Shown here piece after piece: positions 43,012 to 55,620 of a DNA stretch of 64,000 nucleotides. The notes below the pieces were generated by a model, which was not told the origin of the DNA, did not search any database, and saw only the letters and a program-made list of their open reading frames with translations. Position numbers and translations under genes: made by a program. How positions within the stretch are numbered: the first letter of the stretch is position 1; each line of letters opens with the position of its first letter. This DNA comes from Ecdyonurus torrentis. Its lineage: Eukaryota; Arthropoda; Insecta; Ephemeroptera; Heptageniidae. The stretch is taken from NCBI GenBank assembly GCA_949318235.1, contig OX439129.1, positions 37,915,027 through 37,979,026 on the forward strand, read 5' to 3'.

Positions 43012-44804
43012 ATTCACTAAATTTTATGCAATTAAATTTTTCCTTCAGCAACTTTGGTTTATCATTTCAACCAAAATAGAAATGCTTTGAATTAATATTC
43101 CAATTGCTATAGTCATTTTTAAATTTTACATTTGAATTTATAGGCCCAGTAATATATACATTTTTGTATTATTGTTGAATTGTTATTTGTAGCATTAAAG
43201 GAGGGGGGGGGGTTAAACCCAAGTTTCAGTCTATTGGTAGTCCCACTATAATAGAACAAAAATAATAACTCGAATAACAAGTTGCAAATAAAATATAAAA
43301 AAATCTTGTATTATTACTCATTTGAAGTTATAATTATATTACAATAATAAAAGTTCAAAAAAAAAAAAAAAAAAAAAAAAAGGTTCCCCGCATCATTAAT
43401 TTTGTACCTTGTGATTAATGAAATTGCCTCATACACAAAACAAAACTACGCAGAACTACTCGTTGTACTTGGCTTACATACATTTAAAGACGGGTACAGA
43501 TTAAAATTAACGTATTTTTTTAAACACAATATTTTATAATTATTTAACATGCATAGTAATTTAAATTAAAATGTAATTAAACATATACAGAAAGAATTAA
43601 TTGTATGTTGTATATGTAATTGAGTAATATTGTTAAATACAAAAGATATAAATAAAACTTTTTTTATATACAGTATATACTATGAGCAAATTAAAAATAA
43701 TTATTATATAAATTTATATAAATAATTTGTTGCAATTTGAGAAAATTATGTACTGATTTTCTTAATAATGTCAAATAAGCACACTGTCAATAATACGGTT
43801 GTTAAAGTTACAGTAATAACAATAATAATAATTGTTTTGCTTACTTTTTTTTTTTTTTTCTTTCGTTATTTATTTTGATATCAACGACCTGTATATCAAG
43901 ATACTCGTTTTTAAAAATTAAGTAATTTTCTTTTTTCTTTTATTCGTTACTTTTTTTTTTCCTTACTATTATTATTACAAATTTTTATTAAAGCGGAAGC
44001 TTTTTTATTCTTTTTATACAATAAAAATATCTGAAACAAAATAAATTCATTTCTTCTCATATATTTTTTTAGGTTAGTATTAGAGATGTAAATAATGCAA
44101 AATTATTAACAGAATTAATTTTAATTATTTAATATTAAAATAATAATAAAGTTTATTTGGTTCACGTATGTTTAGGAATTTTAATTGTAATACCGCTAGC
44201 GTCAAATTTATCCAACACTTTCAAATAAAATTTTGACATGAGATACTTAATTCACATGATATTCTTTTATATTTAAAATACTATACGGCTCAATGAATTT
44301 ATAATACACAATCAATTATTATTTTATTATACAAGTAAAAGAAGATTCAATACAAATAATAGTGATTTACTGATTTATTAATCTCATTTCTTTATACCAG
44401 TTTGAAAATAAGGTTAATAGAGTTATGCGTATATGAATGCCATTTATATTACTTAGTATTCATATCGTGTCAGATCATATATTTTAAGATGAAGATGAAA
44501 TATGGTATAGCAGCATACATTATGCAGAAAAGAATGTTAAGTTATAAAGGTGTATTATATAATAAACCACATAAAATCAGTACACTATACAAAAAAAAAT
44601 ATATACACATAAAAACAAAATCAGGATTATAGATATACTTTGATGTGAACAATATCTTTTGCTAAAAATCGAATTCAAAAGCGTCATTCTTGCGGTTTTT
44701 GGTGTCGTTGATTACATTTCAATATTACAGTATTTTTTTTTCTTTGCTATTTTCATCACTCTGTGGTTTTTTTATGTACGTTTTTTTGTTGCACCTGTGA
44801 TGGC

Positions 44805-44955
44805 CTGTGGGCAGAACATTGCTCTCTCTTACTCTGCACGCCGGACGACCTTTCAAGGCTGCGACCTTCAACGTTCTAGCCCCGGGCTTGCAACCAAAAC
44901 ATTCGTTGTTTCTTCTCCTTCTACTACTGAAGGACGCTGACCATGCGCAGATATA
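44805..44955 (-). promoter_or_regulatory. GC-rich islet with a possible minus-strand initiator and splice donor
   Basis: A compositional island inside the putative second intron. On the minus strand it has an arthropod-type initiator TCAGT (44930-44926) followed by a GCAGA|GTAAGA donor (exon end 44833), the layout of a short first exon. The only ATG in that stretch opens an 8-codon frame. It may be an antisense or non-coding transcript start, an enhancer, or an old insertion. Weak. Confidence 0.25.
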
Positions 44956-46699
44956 TATTTTTTTTATTATTATACAACCCCCCTCTGTATTATTATTATT
45001 ATTAAAAAAAATATTATATGGGCGTTTCTTTCATAATAATTTCTTGGTACCATGCTGAGAATATTGGTATCTAATAGACGTTAAAAAAATTGGATTCCTC
45101 TTTTTTTTTTTTTTTTTTTTTCCCGTGATGATCGAATGTTTTAAGGAGGAAAATAAAAATTGTGCATAAAAAAAAAATAAACAAAAAAAAAAAAACAACG
45201 AAAAGTTACGTTACAAGACTAGTTTTTGTATATTATTACATATATTAAAAAAAATCGTAAGTAATTCATATTAATGTTCTTACGTTTATTATTATTATTA
45301 CGAAAAATAATTTTGCTCTTATTTTTAACATGCAGAGTTTTATATTATATATTTTTAAATCAATCAATAATTGCAGGAAAAAAAAGTGAATTTTATTACT
45401 ATATTATTATAACATCAAGGACGTCTTGTTTTAATGTAAAAGTGTCAAAATTTATGACCGGATGTCCACTAAAAAAAAAGATGAAAATTATTATACTAGA
45501 GCAATTTATATTAAGTATAAAAAAAATTAAAACATGTTGAAGCTGTGATAACAACATGTGATTTTTATGATTTTGTTTTTACCTTGACGTTTAACTCAAT
45601 TAAAATTTCTCTCTTAGAATATTCTTGTGAAATCCGTAGCTTCTAATTAGGTTAGAAGAAGATATAAAAAAATAAAGTGTCACTTATGATGAGATGTCAG
45701 ATTAATTGATGAGGAATTAAGTAGTTTAATAAAAATATAGGTATACTATGCTTTTGGCCTTATTTTCCTGAAAGTGTAGTAAGGAAAAGTGTACTTAAAG
45801 AAAAAAAAATTAGAAATTGAGTCATTATGCAAAATTATTTTTTATTTCCTCTCACTGAAATATTTTTTATTACATTTCAACGTTTTATTTTATTTTATTT
45901 TTTTTTTTTAATATTTAAATTATTTTATGTAAATTTGCTTTGAAATAAATTTATTATTTTATTCCTACGTCAGTAAAAAGCAATATCATGTTTATAATAT
46001 TATATCCATACATAAATTTTTTAGTAATCTATTCTATACTGTACTGTACATCGTCTATAAATAAAAGTTTTAAAATTAAGGTTTTTAAAACTTAGCGTTC
46101 TCCATCAAAGATATTGTTTAATTATTTATAATTTATTTTTATATTCGCACAGTTTAAAACTGTTTATAATTTTAGTTAGCTTGTTGTTCTGATTGCATAA
46201 ATTAACTAGGACGCATTTATAATTGTTTTGACTTTGAATTCATGTGCAGATTTAAAACATGAATTATCATTTGTAAACATTTTTTTTTACGTATGCACAC
46301 TTTCAATATTGTTTAATGTTTTGAATTATTGAAATAGAAAAAAATGACTAAATAATAATAAAAAAATGTAAATGGCTCTAGGAAAAGCATTGGCACGTGA
46401 ATGTTTTTTAAACATTTTGTACTCACAGCCCAAAAACCGCAAAATTTCTCAGGCCATGCGCAGCCTGGGGATTTTCAGATTGATATATATTTTTTGTTTA
46501 AAATGTTTTACAAACTGAAATTATATTATATATATATATAAGGAAGGAAATTTTAAACTAAAAATGTTACACTTTTGTTTGAAAATTATCGTAAAAAATA
46601 AATATTTCATAGAATTTGCTACAGTTTATAAAAAGTTGGCAATTACAAAAATTATAGTAATTATCCTATGCTGTTTTTATTGTGTTACATTCTTCATTT

Positions 46700-46700
<1 letters not shown>

Positions 46701-46743
<43 letters not shown>
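46701..46743. repeat. (GA)n microsatellite
   Basis: GA array with one AAA interruption. Confidence 0.95.
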
Positions 46744-47161
46744 TTTTCAATATACACATGCACGCATTAAAAATTTGTTCTACTGTATAGTATTTCTGAA
46801 TTAAATAGAATAAGTTTATTAAAAAAATTTGCGTGCAATTGTTAATGATAGTTTATATTCAATTGTAATAGTAAGTTTCAGGTTAACACGCGTGTCAAAC
46901 AAAACCCATCTTGTGTCATAATTATAAATGCGCTCAAGAAAAGAAAATAATAATAATAATAAAAGATTTATAATGATATACAAATTATTAGTCATTGAAT
47001 TAATTAAATTATATATAGCTTTCTTGGAGATAAGCCTTATTATATTTGTTCTATATATGTAAATTTTTAATAATAATAGCGGAGCTATGAGTATTTTAAA
47101 ACAATAGAAATGTAATTTGCATAATTTTAATATTTTTGTATGTGTGATTTCAGACTTTCAA

Positions 47162-47773
47162 ATGGCAGTAATAACTTCGGTGTTATCCGCATTGGTGTGC
47201 GTGGTGCTGGTCTCCAGTGCACCATTGAATAACTATAAAGAAAGTGGTGCCATAGATAAAGCAGCGTCAGGTGGAAGAAATGGAAGAGCAATCTTTGGTA
47301 ACTCTTGGTTCGACTTGTTTTCACCAGGTGGAGTAGAAGAGCAGTTAATGTCAAGAAGTTCTGCTGATGATGATGCTACCAATTCTCCAATTTATTATAT
47401 AAGACTTCCTCCTAACCCATACATGTATGTACCAGGGTTAGGGTATGTAAGTAGACCTGATCCTCCTCAGGTTCCAGTAGCACCACCTCCACCACCCCCT
47501 GCACCCCCTGTACGTCGTCATAGTCCTTTCATCCAGCTACCTTTAGATTTTGTATCTAATGGTAAACCTGGTAGCACAGTACTTACTTGGCCAAGTGAAC
47601 CTGCACCTCGTCCCAAACCAACACAACGTCCAACTCATACAAAACCATCATCAACAGTTACTAAGCTTAAAGGACCTTTCTTCTTCAATGGAAAACCCAA
47701 TGGACTTTTCATCCTTCAACAAGATCCCTACAGTTCTCTTTACGAAGATGTCTTACATAATTTTTATCCCTAA
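47162..47773 (+). CDS. Small secreted proline-rich protein of unknown function, 203 aa
   Basis: Complete open frame inside one exon. The start chosen is the first ATG after the splice acceptor TTTCAG (AG at 47152-47153), in a favourable CAAATGG context; an in-frame ATG at 47117 lies in intron sequence. Residues 1-20 form a signal peptide (hydrophobic ITSVLSALVCVVLVSSA, likely cut after SSA), so the product should be secreted. Residues 78-96 read YYIRLPPNPYMYVPGLGYV, followed by a proline run (99-116, six consecutive P). Then come LPLDFVSNGKPGSTVLTW (126-143), a P/T/K-rich linker, and a second glycine turn, GPFFFNGKPNGLF (171-183). There are no catalytic motifs, no transmembrane segment after the signal, and only one cysteine (in the signal peptide). 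Codon and base composition are much less AT-rich than the flanks. The convergent gene at 50231-52633 shares two motifs. The family seems arthropod-specific and extracellular, which is inference; I do not know its function. Confidence 0.85.
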   Translation: MAVITSVLSALVCVVLVSSAPLNNYKESGAIDKAASGGRNGRAIFGNSWFDLFSPGGVEEQLMSRSSADDDATNSPIYYIRLPPNPYMYVPGLGYVSRPDPPQVPVAPPPPPPAPPVRRHSPFIQLPLDFVSNGKPGSTVLTWPSEPAPRPKPTQRPTHTKPSSTVTKLKGPFFFNGKPNGLFILQQDPYSSLYEDVLHNFYP

Positions 47774-47883
47774 GTTTTATACTTTAGTTTATATTTAATT
47801 TTTACCACGTTAAGTGGTTGGACTGATATTAAATATAATTTAATTCCCCATGCGCTGTGATTGTGCTTACTTAATTATGATTA

Positions 47884-47889
47884 AATAAA
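47884..47889 (+). terminator. Poly(A) signal AATAAA of the 203-aa protein gene
   Basis: Canonical AATAAA about 110 nt after the stop codon, the first such hexamer downstream. In this AT-rich DNA the hexamer is common, so position is the main support. Confidence 0.55.
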
Positions 47890-47910
47890 ATTTTAAAAAT
47901 ATTAAACTTT

Positions 47911-49965
47911 TCCCACAAAATGAACTGAAAAAATCTTGACTTTCTTATTATATAATATTATATAAATTGCAGTTTATAGTACACATTAATGTATTTAAAT
48001 TCAAAATTTTATTTATGTTTGATTTAAAATTCATTTAATGTTTAAGATAGTTTTATAAAAAAAAAAAAAAAAAGAAAACAAAAAAAGAAAACAAATATTT
48101 ATTGTAAATTAAAAAAAAAAAAGTATCCTGATGAGTATGTGACCCGTCGGACCCATACACTTTTTTTTATATATAATGTAAAACTGTTCGAACTTTTGCA
48201 CAAACTTTGTAACATAATTTATTAAATTATATTATTTAAGTTAACTACTGCTTTCTTTTTAGATTATTTAGCTTATTTTTTCATTTATATTCTTTGGAAA
48301 AAGTTAATCAAAACTATTATATTATTAGGATATTTTGTAAATCAATTGATAATTTTTCAATTAAGAAATGTTGCATTTTTTTGATAACTTTTTCTGTATT
48401 AAAAAAAAAGAAGTATATATGTATGTGTTTGAATGTTTTTGTTTTTTTTGTCACAAGTGTGTTCGATACAAAAATGAAAAAAAAAAACAAATTTTATTTT
48501 TATGTATAAATGTTAATTTTATTATAAAAAAACCTTTAAAAAATTACAAATGATTTGTATTATTTATATATAAGTAAAAAAAAACAACTTATAAACTATT
48601 TCCTCTTTTTGTTATTTATTTATTTTAAAACAATCTTAGATTAATTTTAAGTTTAGTGCTCAGTCTGATCACCAAGCACGAGTGAGGAAGAATAATGATT
48701 TATTTATTTATAGCTTACATAATATAATGGCACAAATTAAAATATTACCAAACTTGATATTTCCGGTATGAGAGATGTACAAATGATTAAAATATAATGA
48801 AAAAAAAAAAGTTGTAAATAGTTTTTCTGACGAGACAGTGAGAATATAAACAAACGTATGAGAATAATGATATTTATTTTAGAGTTTTATTTAAATTTTT
48901 TTTTTACATTCAAATTAAACTTTTGTAATGAAATATATAAAAATCATAAAGTCCTGATCAAATTGGATCATTAAACATGAATAATTATTTTCTCAATGTC
49001 TCCGTGTAGCAAGCCTGTATATTGTATACTATGAAGATATGAATTCTATTTAAAATCAAAATTCTGTGGTGGAATTATACAGAGTGCCTTTTTGTATTAA
49101 TATTTATGTTAAAACATATATATTGTTTTAAAATTATCTTGTTTTCATTGGCATATACATAATAGCTTTATAATTTGATCCATAAGTAATATAAAATAAT
49201 AAATTGATTTTTAAGTTATTTATATTATAATTTTAAATATACATATTATAGCTGATTCAATACAAAATAAATACATTAAGTAAAAATATAATTTAATTAT
49301 AATAATTCAAAATAATGTTATATAAAATATAATTTTGATTATTTACAATTTAAAAGTAAAGCTATATAAACTACATCATTATATTTTTAAATCAACAAAA
49401 TATTGAATTCAATTTTTTTCATTTATAGAGAAAAAAACAACAACAGTATTAAAAGCTTTACTTTATGAAAATATAACTCAGAATGCCAAATTCAAATCCA
49501 CCTTTTTTTAAATGTAGTTAAAATTTTAAATTTCAAGTTGTTATTTTTTCAATTTTTAGTATGTTAAAATTGATATTGGATGCAAACAGATATAGTTTTA
49601 AATACAAATTCTTTCTTACTTTGAGCACAGTTCTTAAATTAAATGCACATGTTTTGTAGATTCAAAATCTCAAATGTGTGGCAAATGTTATTAATATAAA
49701 TTAAATCATAACATTAAATTTTGTAATACCTTAAAATGGATATTTGACTTTACAAAACATTTTGCTTGCTTACATCTCAAGTTCAAGTTTTCAATAAATT
49801 TTTTGTTTATGTAAATGATTTTATTGAAAATTCAAACAATGAGATGTAAAAAAAAAACTATAAACACACATGGCCACATAATTGTAAACACAATGGATTT
49901 ACAAAAGACCAGCAATCGTCTACATATCAACCTTAATATATAAATTAACATCTTCTACTTTTAAA

Positions 49966-50006
<41 letters not shown>

Positions 50007-50079
50007 ACTATACTACTCAAAATAAGACTTTACTCTAACTATTATAATACTGTATTAATTTTTTTTTTTAAGTCATAAA
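47911..50079. other. Convergent intergenic space between the two paralogues
   Basis: AT-rich sequence with A-runs. It should hold the 3' ends of both genes. No further gene is visible. Confidence 0.5.
49967..50001. repeat. (AT)n microsatellite downstream of the minus-strand gene
   Basis: AT array of about 34 bp between inverted AATTTATA-type flanks. Confidence 0.9.
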
Positions 50080-50085
50080 TTTAAT
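50080..50085 (-). terminator. Candidate poly(A) signal ATTAAA of the minus-strand gene
   Basis: ATTAAA on the minus strand about 146 nt past the stop codon. The nearest canonical AATAAA that I see is further away, near 49824. Such hexamers are frequent in this composition, so support is weak. Confidence 0.25.
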
Positions 50086-50230
50086 TCAAACATGTACATA
50101 CACACGATTGTGACAGTATATTTTACCATTTACATTCAACGCAAATTTTGAATGATAAAATATATTATCATAATCGTGGATTACATTAAATATAGATGTT
50201 AATTTATAATAATTAAGCATAAGAAAAGAA

Positions 50231-50529
50231 TCAATGTGATTTAAAAAGATTCTGTTGCACTTTATTATTAGTAATTTGTTTACTATCTAAACCCATGATA
50301 TGATAGATAGGACTATCTGCTTTCTTAGATCCAGCTTTCTTATGAGAACGTCTTGGTTTAGGAGAAGTTGCAGATTTATAAGCTGGTCTCAGAGGTGAGT
50401 GACGTCTTGCCTGCAGTTGCTGAGTCTCCATCATACGACGTAATACAGGCATGTTCCAATGGTATACGCGTGCTGGACGGCCGTTGCTCGCAAAGTTGAC
50501 TGGTAGAAGTCGTCGCACGTGAGTCTGGC
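50231..50529 (-). other. Terminal coding exon of the minus-strand gene
   Basis: The acceptor TTGCAG ends at 50530. The first two bases complete the split Gly codon, then QTHVRRLLPVNF continues. The exon carries the SNGRP segment and the basic tail, and ends at TGA. The open frame extends upstream past the acceptor into intron sequence (about 34 nt), which I exclude. Confidence 0.75.
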
Positions 50530-51114
50530 CTGCAAGTTCAATTACATTAGCATAATACTTCACACCTTTTTTATGTTACGTCATATAAATGTATTATATT
50601 ATAATATGCATTTCAAGTGTTGAAATCTCTTTTAAGCATTGCGTGCATTGAAATCTTCTCTCTACTTTTTATCATTATTATTTATATTTATCGACCTTCA
50701 AGGAGTTTGCGTTTTAAAGGGTTATTCTCACTTACAAGCTCTTATCTTAAACTCTTTTAAAAAGCAATTCGTAGAAACTTAGGAAACCATAATTTATTCT
50801 GTTTATAATTAGCAAAATATTATATACTAGAAAATAACATTCTTTTCACATAGCACAAGTTTTTTTTTTTTTTTTTTTTAATGAAGCTAAAAGCACATAC
50901 ATAAAAAAGGTACTATCTATATATCTTAGCTAATTTTTTATATTTTCGGTGTCTGCTTTGATGAAATAATATTTAATAATTGCATTACTGTGCATTTTTT
51001 TTAGCATAAGCTTCAAATACTTGTCAACAAAAATTATTTGTTATTTTCATTTTAATCAAAGTATACTGTTTGTGTTTATAATACACACACATACACACAC
51101 ACACACACACACAC

Positions 51115-51212
<98 letters not shown>

Positions 51213-52633
51213 ATAAACACTAATGACGTGTTTAATACGCATATTTTTATATTTTATTTATTAGGAAGAGAGAAAAAAACAAGAAAAAATTCTTATTAAA
51301 TATAATAAATTAAAAGTATACAAGGAAATAGCAAGAGTCCAAATATAATATTAAAGTAATTTTTTGTAAGGCCAAAGATAAGATTTGTATAGTTTCGAAT
51401 ACTACAAAATGTCATCATTAATTTATATGTGAAAAAAAATCTTAATTATATAATCTAATATCAACCAAAAGTTTGTTATATTTATATAATCAAAACATTA
51501 TAAAAGAATATCATTAGTCAACTATAAAAAATTACGTATTACCTTCCTTAATAAAAAAATGTATATATATATATATTTTATATTAACAAAAGAACAGTAA
51601 AAATCATAATTACAAAAACTTAAAAAAAAAAAAAAAAAAAAATGAAACGGTACATTATTAAATATTCTTTCTGATATTCTTTGTGAAGTCATTAAAAATT
51701 GAATTAAATTTATTTCTAAAAACAAAAGTTCATTAGTAAGTTTTTTTTTATTATTATTAGTATTATAGACTTATCGTTAGTAAAAGGATTACATTATTGT
51801 GTACGTAGATGGTTGTAGTCTTAAGCAAAGACTTCATGGTTATATGTATTCTACGAAGTAAGTTATTTATGAGATACTTTCTTAGCATGTAGTGTACTAT
51901 AGTATGTACAATGTACTATACATACAAGAGTAGAGTATGTATAATGAACTTATTATCATATATAAATTCCAATATATAATTCTTGGCAATATGAACAATA
52001 AAATGTAACCAGTGAAGTCATAAATCTTATATTGTATATATATATATATAAAGTTTAACCAATGGGAGAATAAGAAAGAAATAATTCAAACGGACATCAA
52101 ATGAGGATAGAGTAGCAATTTATATTATAAAACTCTCTTAACAATTAAATTAATTAGGTAACATCAAAATCATAAATAATAATAAAAATTATTTAATTAT
52201 TATTTAGAAATAAGTTTTAATATAGATGCTCTGAAAATACTAAACAGGATTTAAAGTTAATTTGTTGTGTTTATTTGTTTAGGACTACTTTTTTTCTTCT
52301 TTATTTTGATATATAAAAAAAAGGAAGTTATATTTAGATTAAATTCTACTTTATAGTAATAAAATGATATTACGCTAATGAGTTGTGTTTTATTTTACCT
52401 GGGACGTGTGATACTTGGCTTGTTGACTGGCTATAGTAATGTTGACTCGGTGGAAGCTGCACGAAATACGTGTTAGAATCACCATGTTGACCGGCCTCAG
52501 AACGTAGTGGCATCATCAGACGTCCTTTTAGCTCATGTAATACCTCGCCCTTGTGTTGTGGCATGGAGGAAGGCGAGAGTAGTTGAATACGAGCCTCAGC
52601 ACTTAGCACCATCAGGATAAGGCACACCAAACT
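50231..52633 (-). CDS. Secreted-type basic protein, paralogue of the 203-aa protein; two coding exons, 5' end incomplete
   Basis: Two minus-strand exons, 52633-52399 and 50529-50231, join in frame. Donor CCCAG|GTAAAA and acceptor TTGCAG split a Gly codon (phase 1). Together they encode 177 residues and a TGA stop at 50233-50231. The frame opens directly at the acceptor with K-LVCLILMVLSAEA, a signal-peptide core lacking its initiator Met. The ATG must therefore sit in an upstream exon ending in phase 0, an arrangement common in arthropod secreted and cuticle protein genes. Numbering from that K, residues 55-66 read TYFVQLPPSQHY and residues 86-103 read LLPVNFASNGRPARVYHW, matching motifs of the plus-strand neighbour. 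The C-terminal half is Arg/Lys/Ser-rich (SPKPRRSHKKAGSKKADSP). There are no cysteines after the signal region and no enzyme motifs. Function unknown; the extracellular location is inferred from the signal peptide. Confidence 0.75.
50530..52398 (-). other. Intron of the minus-strand secreted protein gene
   Basis: About 1.87 kb with GT-AG ends. It contains a compound (AC)n(AT)n microsatellite at 51081-51209 and several A/T runs. Nothing else is recognisable. Confidence 0.65.
51081..51209. repeat. Compound (AC)n(AT)n microsatellite inside the minus-strand gene intron
   Basis: AC run to about 51114, then an AT run with an AAATATAAAT interruption. Same AC-then-AT order as at 42843. Confidence 0.95.
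52399..52633 (-). other. Coding exon with the signal-peptide core of the minus-strand gene
   Basis: The acceptor CTAG precedes AAGTTGGTG, giving a TAG-AAG tandem (NAGNAG) acceptor. Either AG keeps the frame and differs only by one Lys at the exon start. The exon ends at CCCAG|GTAAAA. It encodes the signal peptide and the first conserved segment (FVQLPPSQHYYS). Confidence 0.75.
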
Positions 52634-52670
52634 TCTAGAAAAAAAAATAATAAAGAGTTAGTTAGTCAGT

Positions 52671-52705
<35 letters not shown>

Positions 52706-54431
52706 TAAAAGATCGAAAGGTGAGACGTGTGAAAACTTTTTTTCCTTCTTTCTTTCTTGGCAGTTGAGACCATGTCTATGGAATAACCCTAACCCTTCAA
52801 TTGCAATGTATTTTATGATTATATTTTTATACGACAGTAGTGTTTAAAATAATTACTTGACTACATTCTTCTTCTTTTTTTTCTGTAAGTTTGCAAAAGA
52901 AAAAAATATATATATAAAATTATGATGACACCATGATAGTTATGTACAGCTAAAATAAGCACCATTTTCTTTGTCCTTGGTATTAGTGCAATTTGTACTT
53001 CTTTAAGGTACTAACATTAGTTGTTGTAGGTACCAAAAACAACGTGTGAAAATTTTTCTTATATGGTATTAACGTGACAAGAAAGAAAATAACATATAAT
53101 GACAATAGTTTCCCACCTCCGTGTAGTAATAATATATGAACATCACTTTAACGTGACTTTATATATCACACAAAGTAATTTCTGTCAACCGTAATATATG
53201 TTTTTAAATTAATATCTTAGTACCTCTCACACCAAAAATATTTAATTATATAATATTACATAAAAATTAAATTAAAAAAATATGTACTATTTACATGCTA
53301 GAGTGTATACAATAAAATGATATAAGAATACAGTTGTAAAGGAAGCGGCATAGTAATCATCATTTAACCTTTCTTCCTTGAAGATTATTGTTAATTTTAT
53401 ATAGAATTGCCACACTTTTTTTTTCCGAAAAATAAATTTAATATTTTGGCAGGTGCAATATATTTGAACACGTTCTATTTTTATGAAATATCATTCACAG
53501 TAATGGAAGTCTTATAAAAATAAAAAAAGTAAATAAATTGCAAACACTATTTGTTTTAAAAGTGTACGAATTAAAAAATATATGTAATAATAATATATGA
53601 TTTCCTCTCAAGATGATTTATATTACAATTGCAAAAAAGAAAGAAAAAAAAGTAATAAAATTTAAAAAAATAAAAAGTTGGAATGTAAAAGTCATATATG
53701 ATAGTAATTAGAGTTGATGTAAAATTAAATTATTTCTCATTTAAAATAATCTCAAATTTTTTTTATAAGTTTTTTTTTATATGTAATATGATCATTATTT
53801 TGCTCTATACCTATATGACGTCATCATTTTACGTCACAGTTTATGAACATACTCTTAAACCATGAGTGAACTTCTTCATATATATAATTAACAAACCGGA
53901 ACAGGATATACACCTTAAAACAATCATTTTATATATATATAGTGTCATCTTTTACGTTACCGCCGTTGGGAATTCAAGATATCTCTAAAATATTTTTTAT
54001 ATATATTATAAAGTCATAAAAACTTATAAAGTAAAATCAATCGTGTTTTCACGTACGATGACTCCTTATAGGTAATGAAATATAACAGTTTTTAATTAAA
54101 AAATATATACATATTTTGCATGAAAATTGGATAACAAGGATGTAATACGATACTGTGAATAACTTATACTTAAGTGAGTTCAAGGTAACTCGACGTCAGT
54201 GTAAAAATTACAATAATTCACTTTCAAGTCTGAAATAATAATAATGAAAAAATTGTCTAGACTAACAAAGGATTTTATTAAAAAAAAAATATTCAGACAT
54301 TATTGGAGCATATTTGAAAATATACTCCAATTTATATAGCACAAAAAAAAATTTGTAAAAAAACTATAAATTTAGCTTTCAAAGAAAAATGTTGCTTTTT
54401 TAAGCTGCTAAATATAATAAATATCTTGTAA

Positions 54432-54470
<39 letters not shown>

Positions 54471-55449
54471 ATAATATATCAAAAACCATAAATTTATTTT
54501 TCTAGTATCAACTTAAGCCAATTTTGTATATTATTTTTCAGCCATTGATTTGCAATTTCTTTAACTTAGATTAAATAATATTAATCCAACTTTATTAATA
54601 ATTTTTCTATGAGATTACTAACTAAATATTTTGTTTACAATATTTCTTAAAATGTTAAGCATCTGCACATTTGATTGAATTCACTTCTGTTTGACAGATT
54701 AAGTAACAACTTATTTTTTTGTATCGTGTACGTCTAGAATTTCACGGTACAAACGAATAAAAGCTCACATGCTTCGCAACGTGTGGACAATCAAAGAAAA
54801 GCGAGTAGTACTGTTTTTTTGTCGTATGAATTTGCAACTCATGAAATAAACCACTTGATTCGTGAGATTACCATGGAAAAATGAAACCATGAGCTGAAAG
54901 AAGAAGAAAAAGAAGAAGAAATAAAAGTAGTAATAAAAGCGTAAGTTGTCTGAGAGAATGAAGAAAAAAAAAATACTATTAAAAAAGTTATTCATCGAAA
55001 CTACAGCCTTAGGACATTAATTTTGCCAAGATGCTCTGCGCAAATGACCCGGAATGACCGTTATACGATAGCCTCTCTATGTTAATTTAAAAATTCATTA
55101 TATATATTACCAAAATAAGAATTATATAACTGTCCTTTAAGAAAAAAAAAATGACTATTTCTTATTTTACCATTACGATTTTGTTATTAAATTAAATTTC
55201 ATAATTTCTTTTTAGTGCCATAAAATATATTTTTTAAGGTGTGTAACAAAATATGTAAATATTTTTACTGCATTCATAACTTGAAAATAATAATACTTTT
55301 CGTTTTATTATTCTCTCAATTACTGTACTTTTGGAAAATTGCAATTTACTTTATTATATAATTTTGTACATAATATATAACGTTAACATGAGTATTTTGT
55401 ATAACATGAAATTTTGTGAATCATGTGAAAAAAAAAAAAAAAAAGCGGG

Positions 55450-55620
55450 ATATGAAAGTGGTGCGGTGATTGTTTTATTACTCTTTTGCCTGGGGAACAA
55501 GTTTATGTTTGTGACGTTTACTTGCTTTGCTTTGCTTTCTACCTCATGGATCTGGTCTGGATGGGTGTGCGAGATGCGAGGTTGGATCAGAATTCGGGCG
55601 AGGTCGAGTGCTGGACATTG
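55450..55620 (-). promoter_or_regulatory. GC-richer island about 3 kb upstream of the minus-strand gene, candidate promoter region
   Basis: A CpG-containing stretch (GGGCGAGGTCGAG near 55597) in AT-rich DNA, located where the promoter or first exon of the minus-strand secreted gene would be expected. Donor-like sites exist on the minus strand (CATGAG|GTAGAA near 55542 and AGCAA|GTAAAC near 55518), but none ends an ATG exon in the required phase 0. The assignment rests on position and composition only. Confidence 0.25.

Larger units (their letters stand above)
47154..47910 (+). other. Terminal exon of the 203-aa secreted protein gene, with 3' UTR
   Basis: The exon begins after the acceptor at 47152-47153, which follows a T-rich tract. 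It has only 8 nt of 5' UTR before the ATG, so most of the leader must come from upstream exons. The stop codon TAA is at 47771-47773. An AATAAA poly(A) signal lies at 47884-47889, so the 3' end is expected about 15-30 nt beyond it. The exact cleavage site is an estimate. Confidence 0.65.

Noticed and set aside
44659..45058. Plus-strand open frames of 80-93 codons through the GC islet
   Set aside because: Low-complexity hydrophobic and leucine-rich translation with no splice support; the islet is better seen as regulatory or non-coding.
47117..47161. Upstream in-frame ATG adding 15 residues to the 203-aa protein
   Set aside because: A splice acceptor lies between it and the next ATG, and starting at 47162 gives a clean signal peptide; the upstream part is intron.
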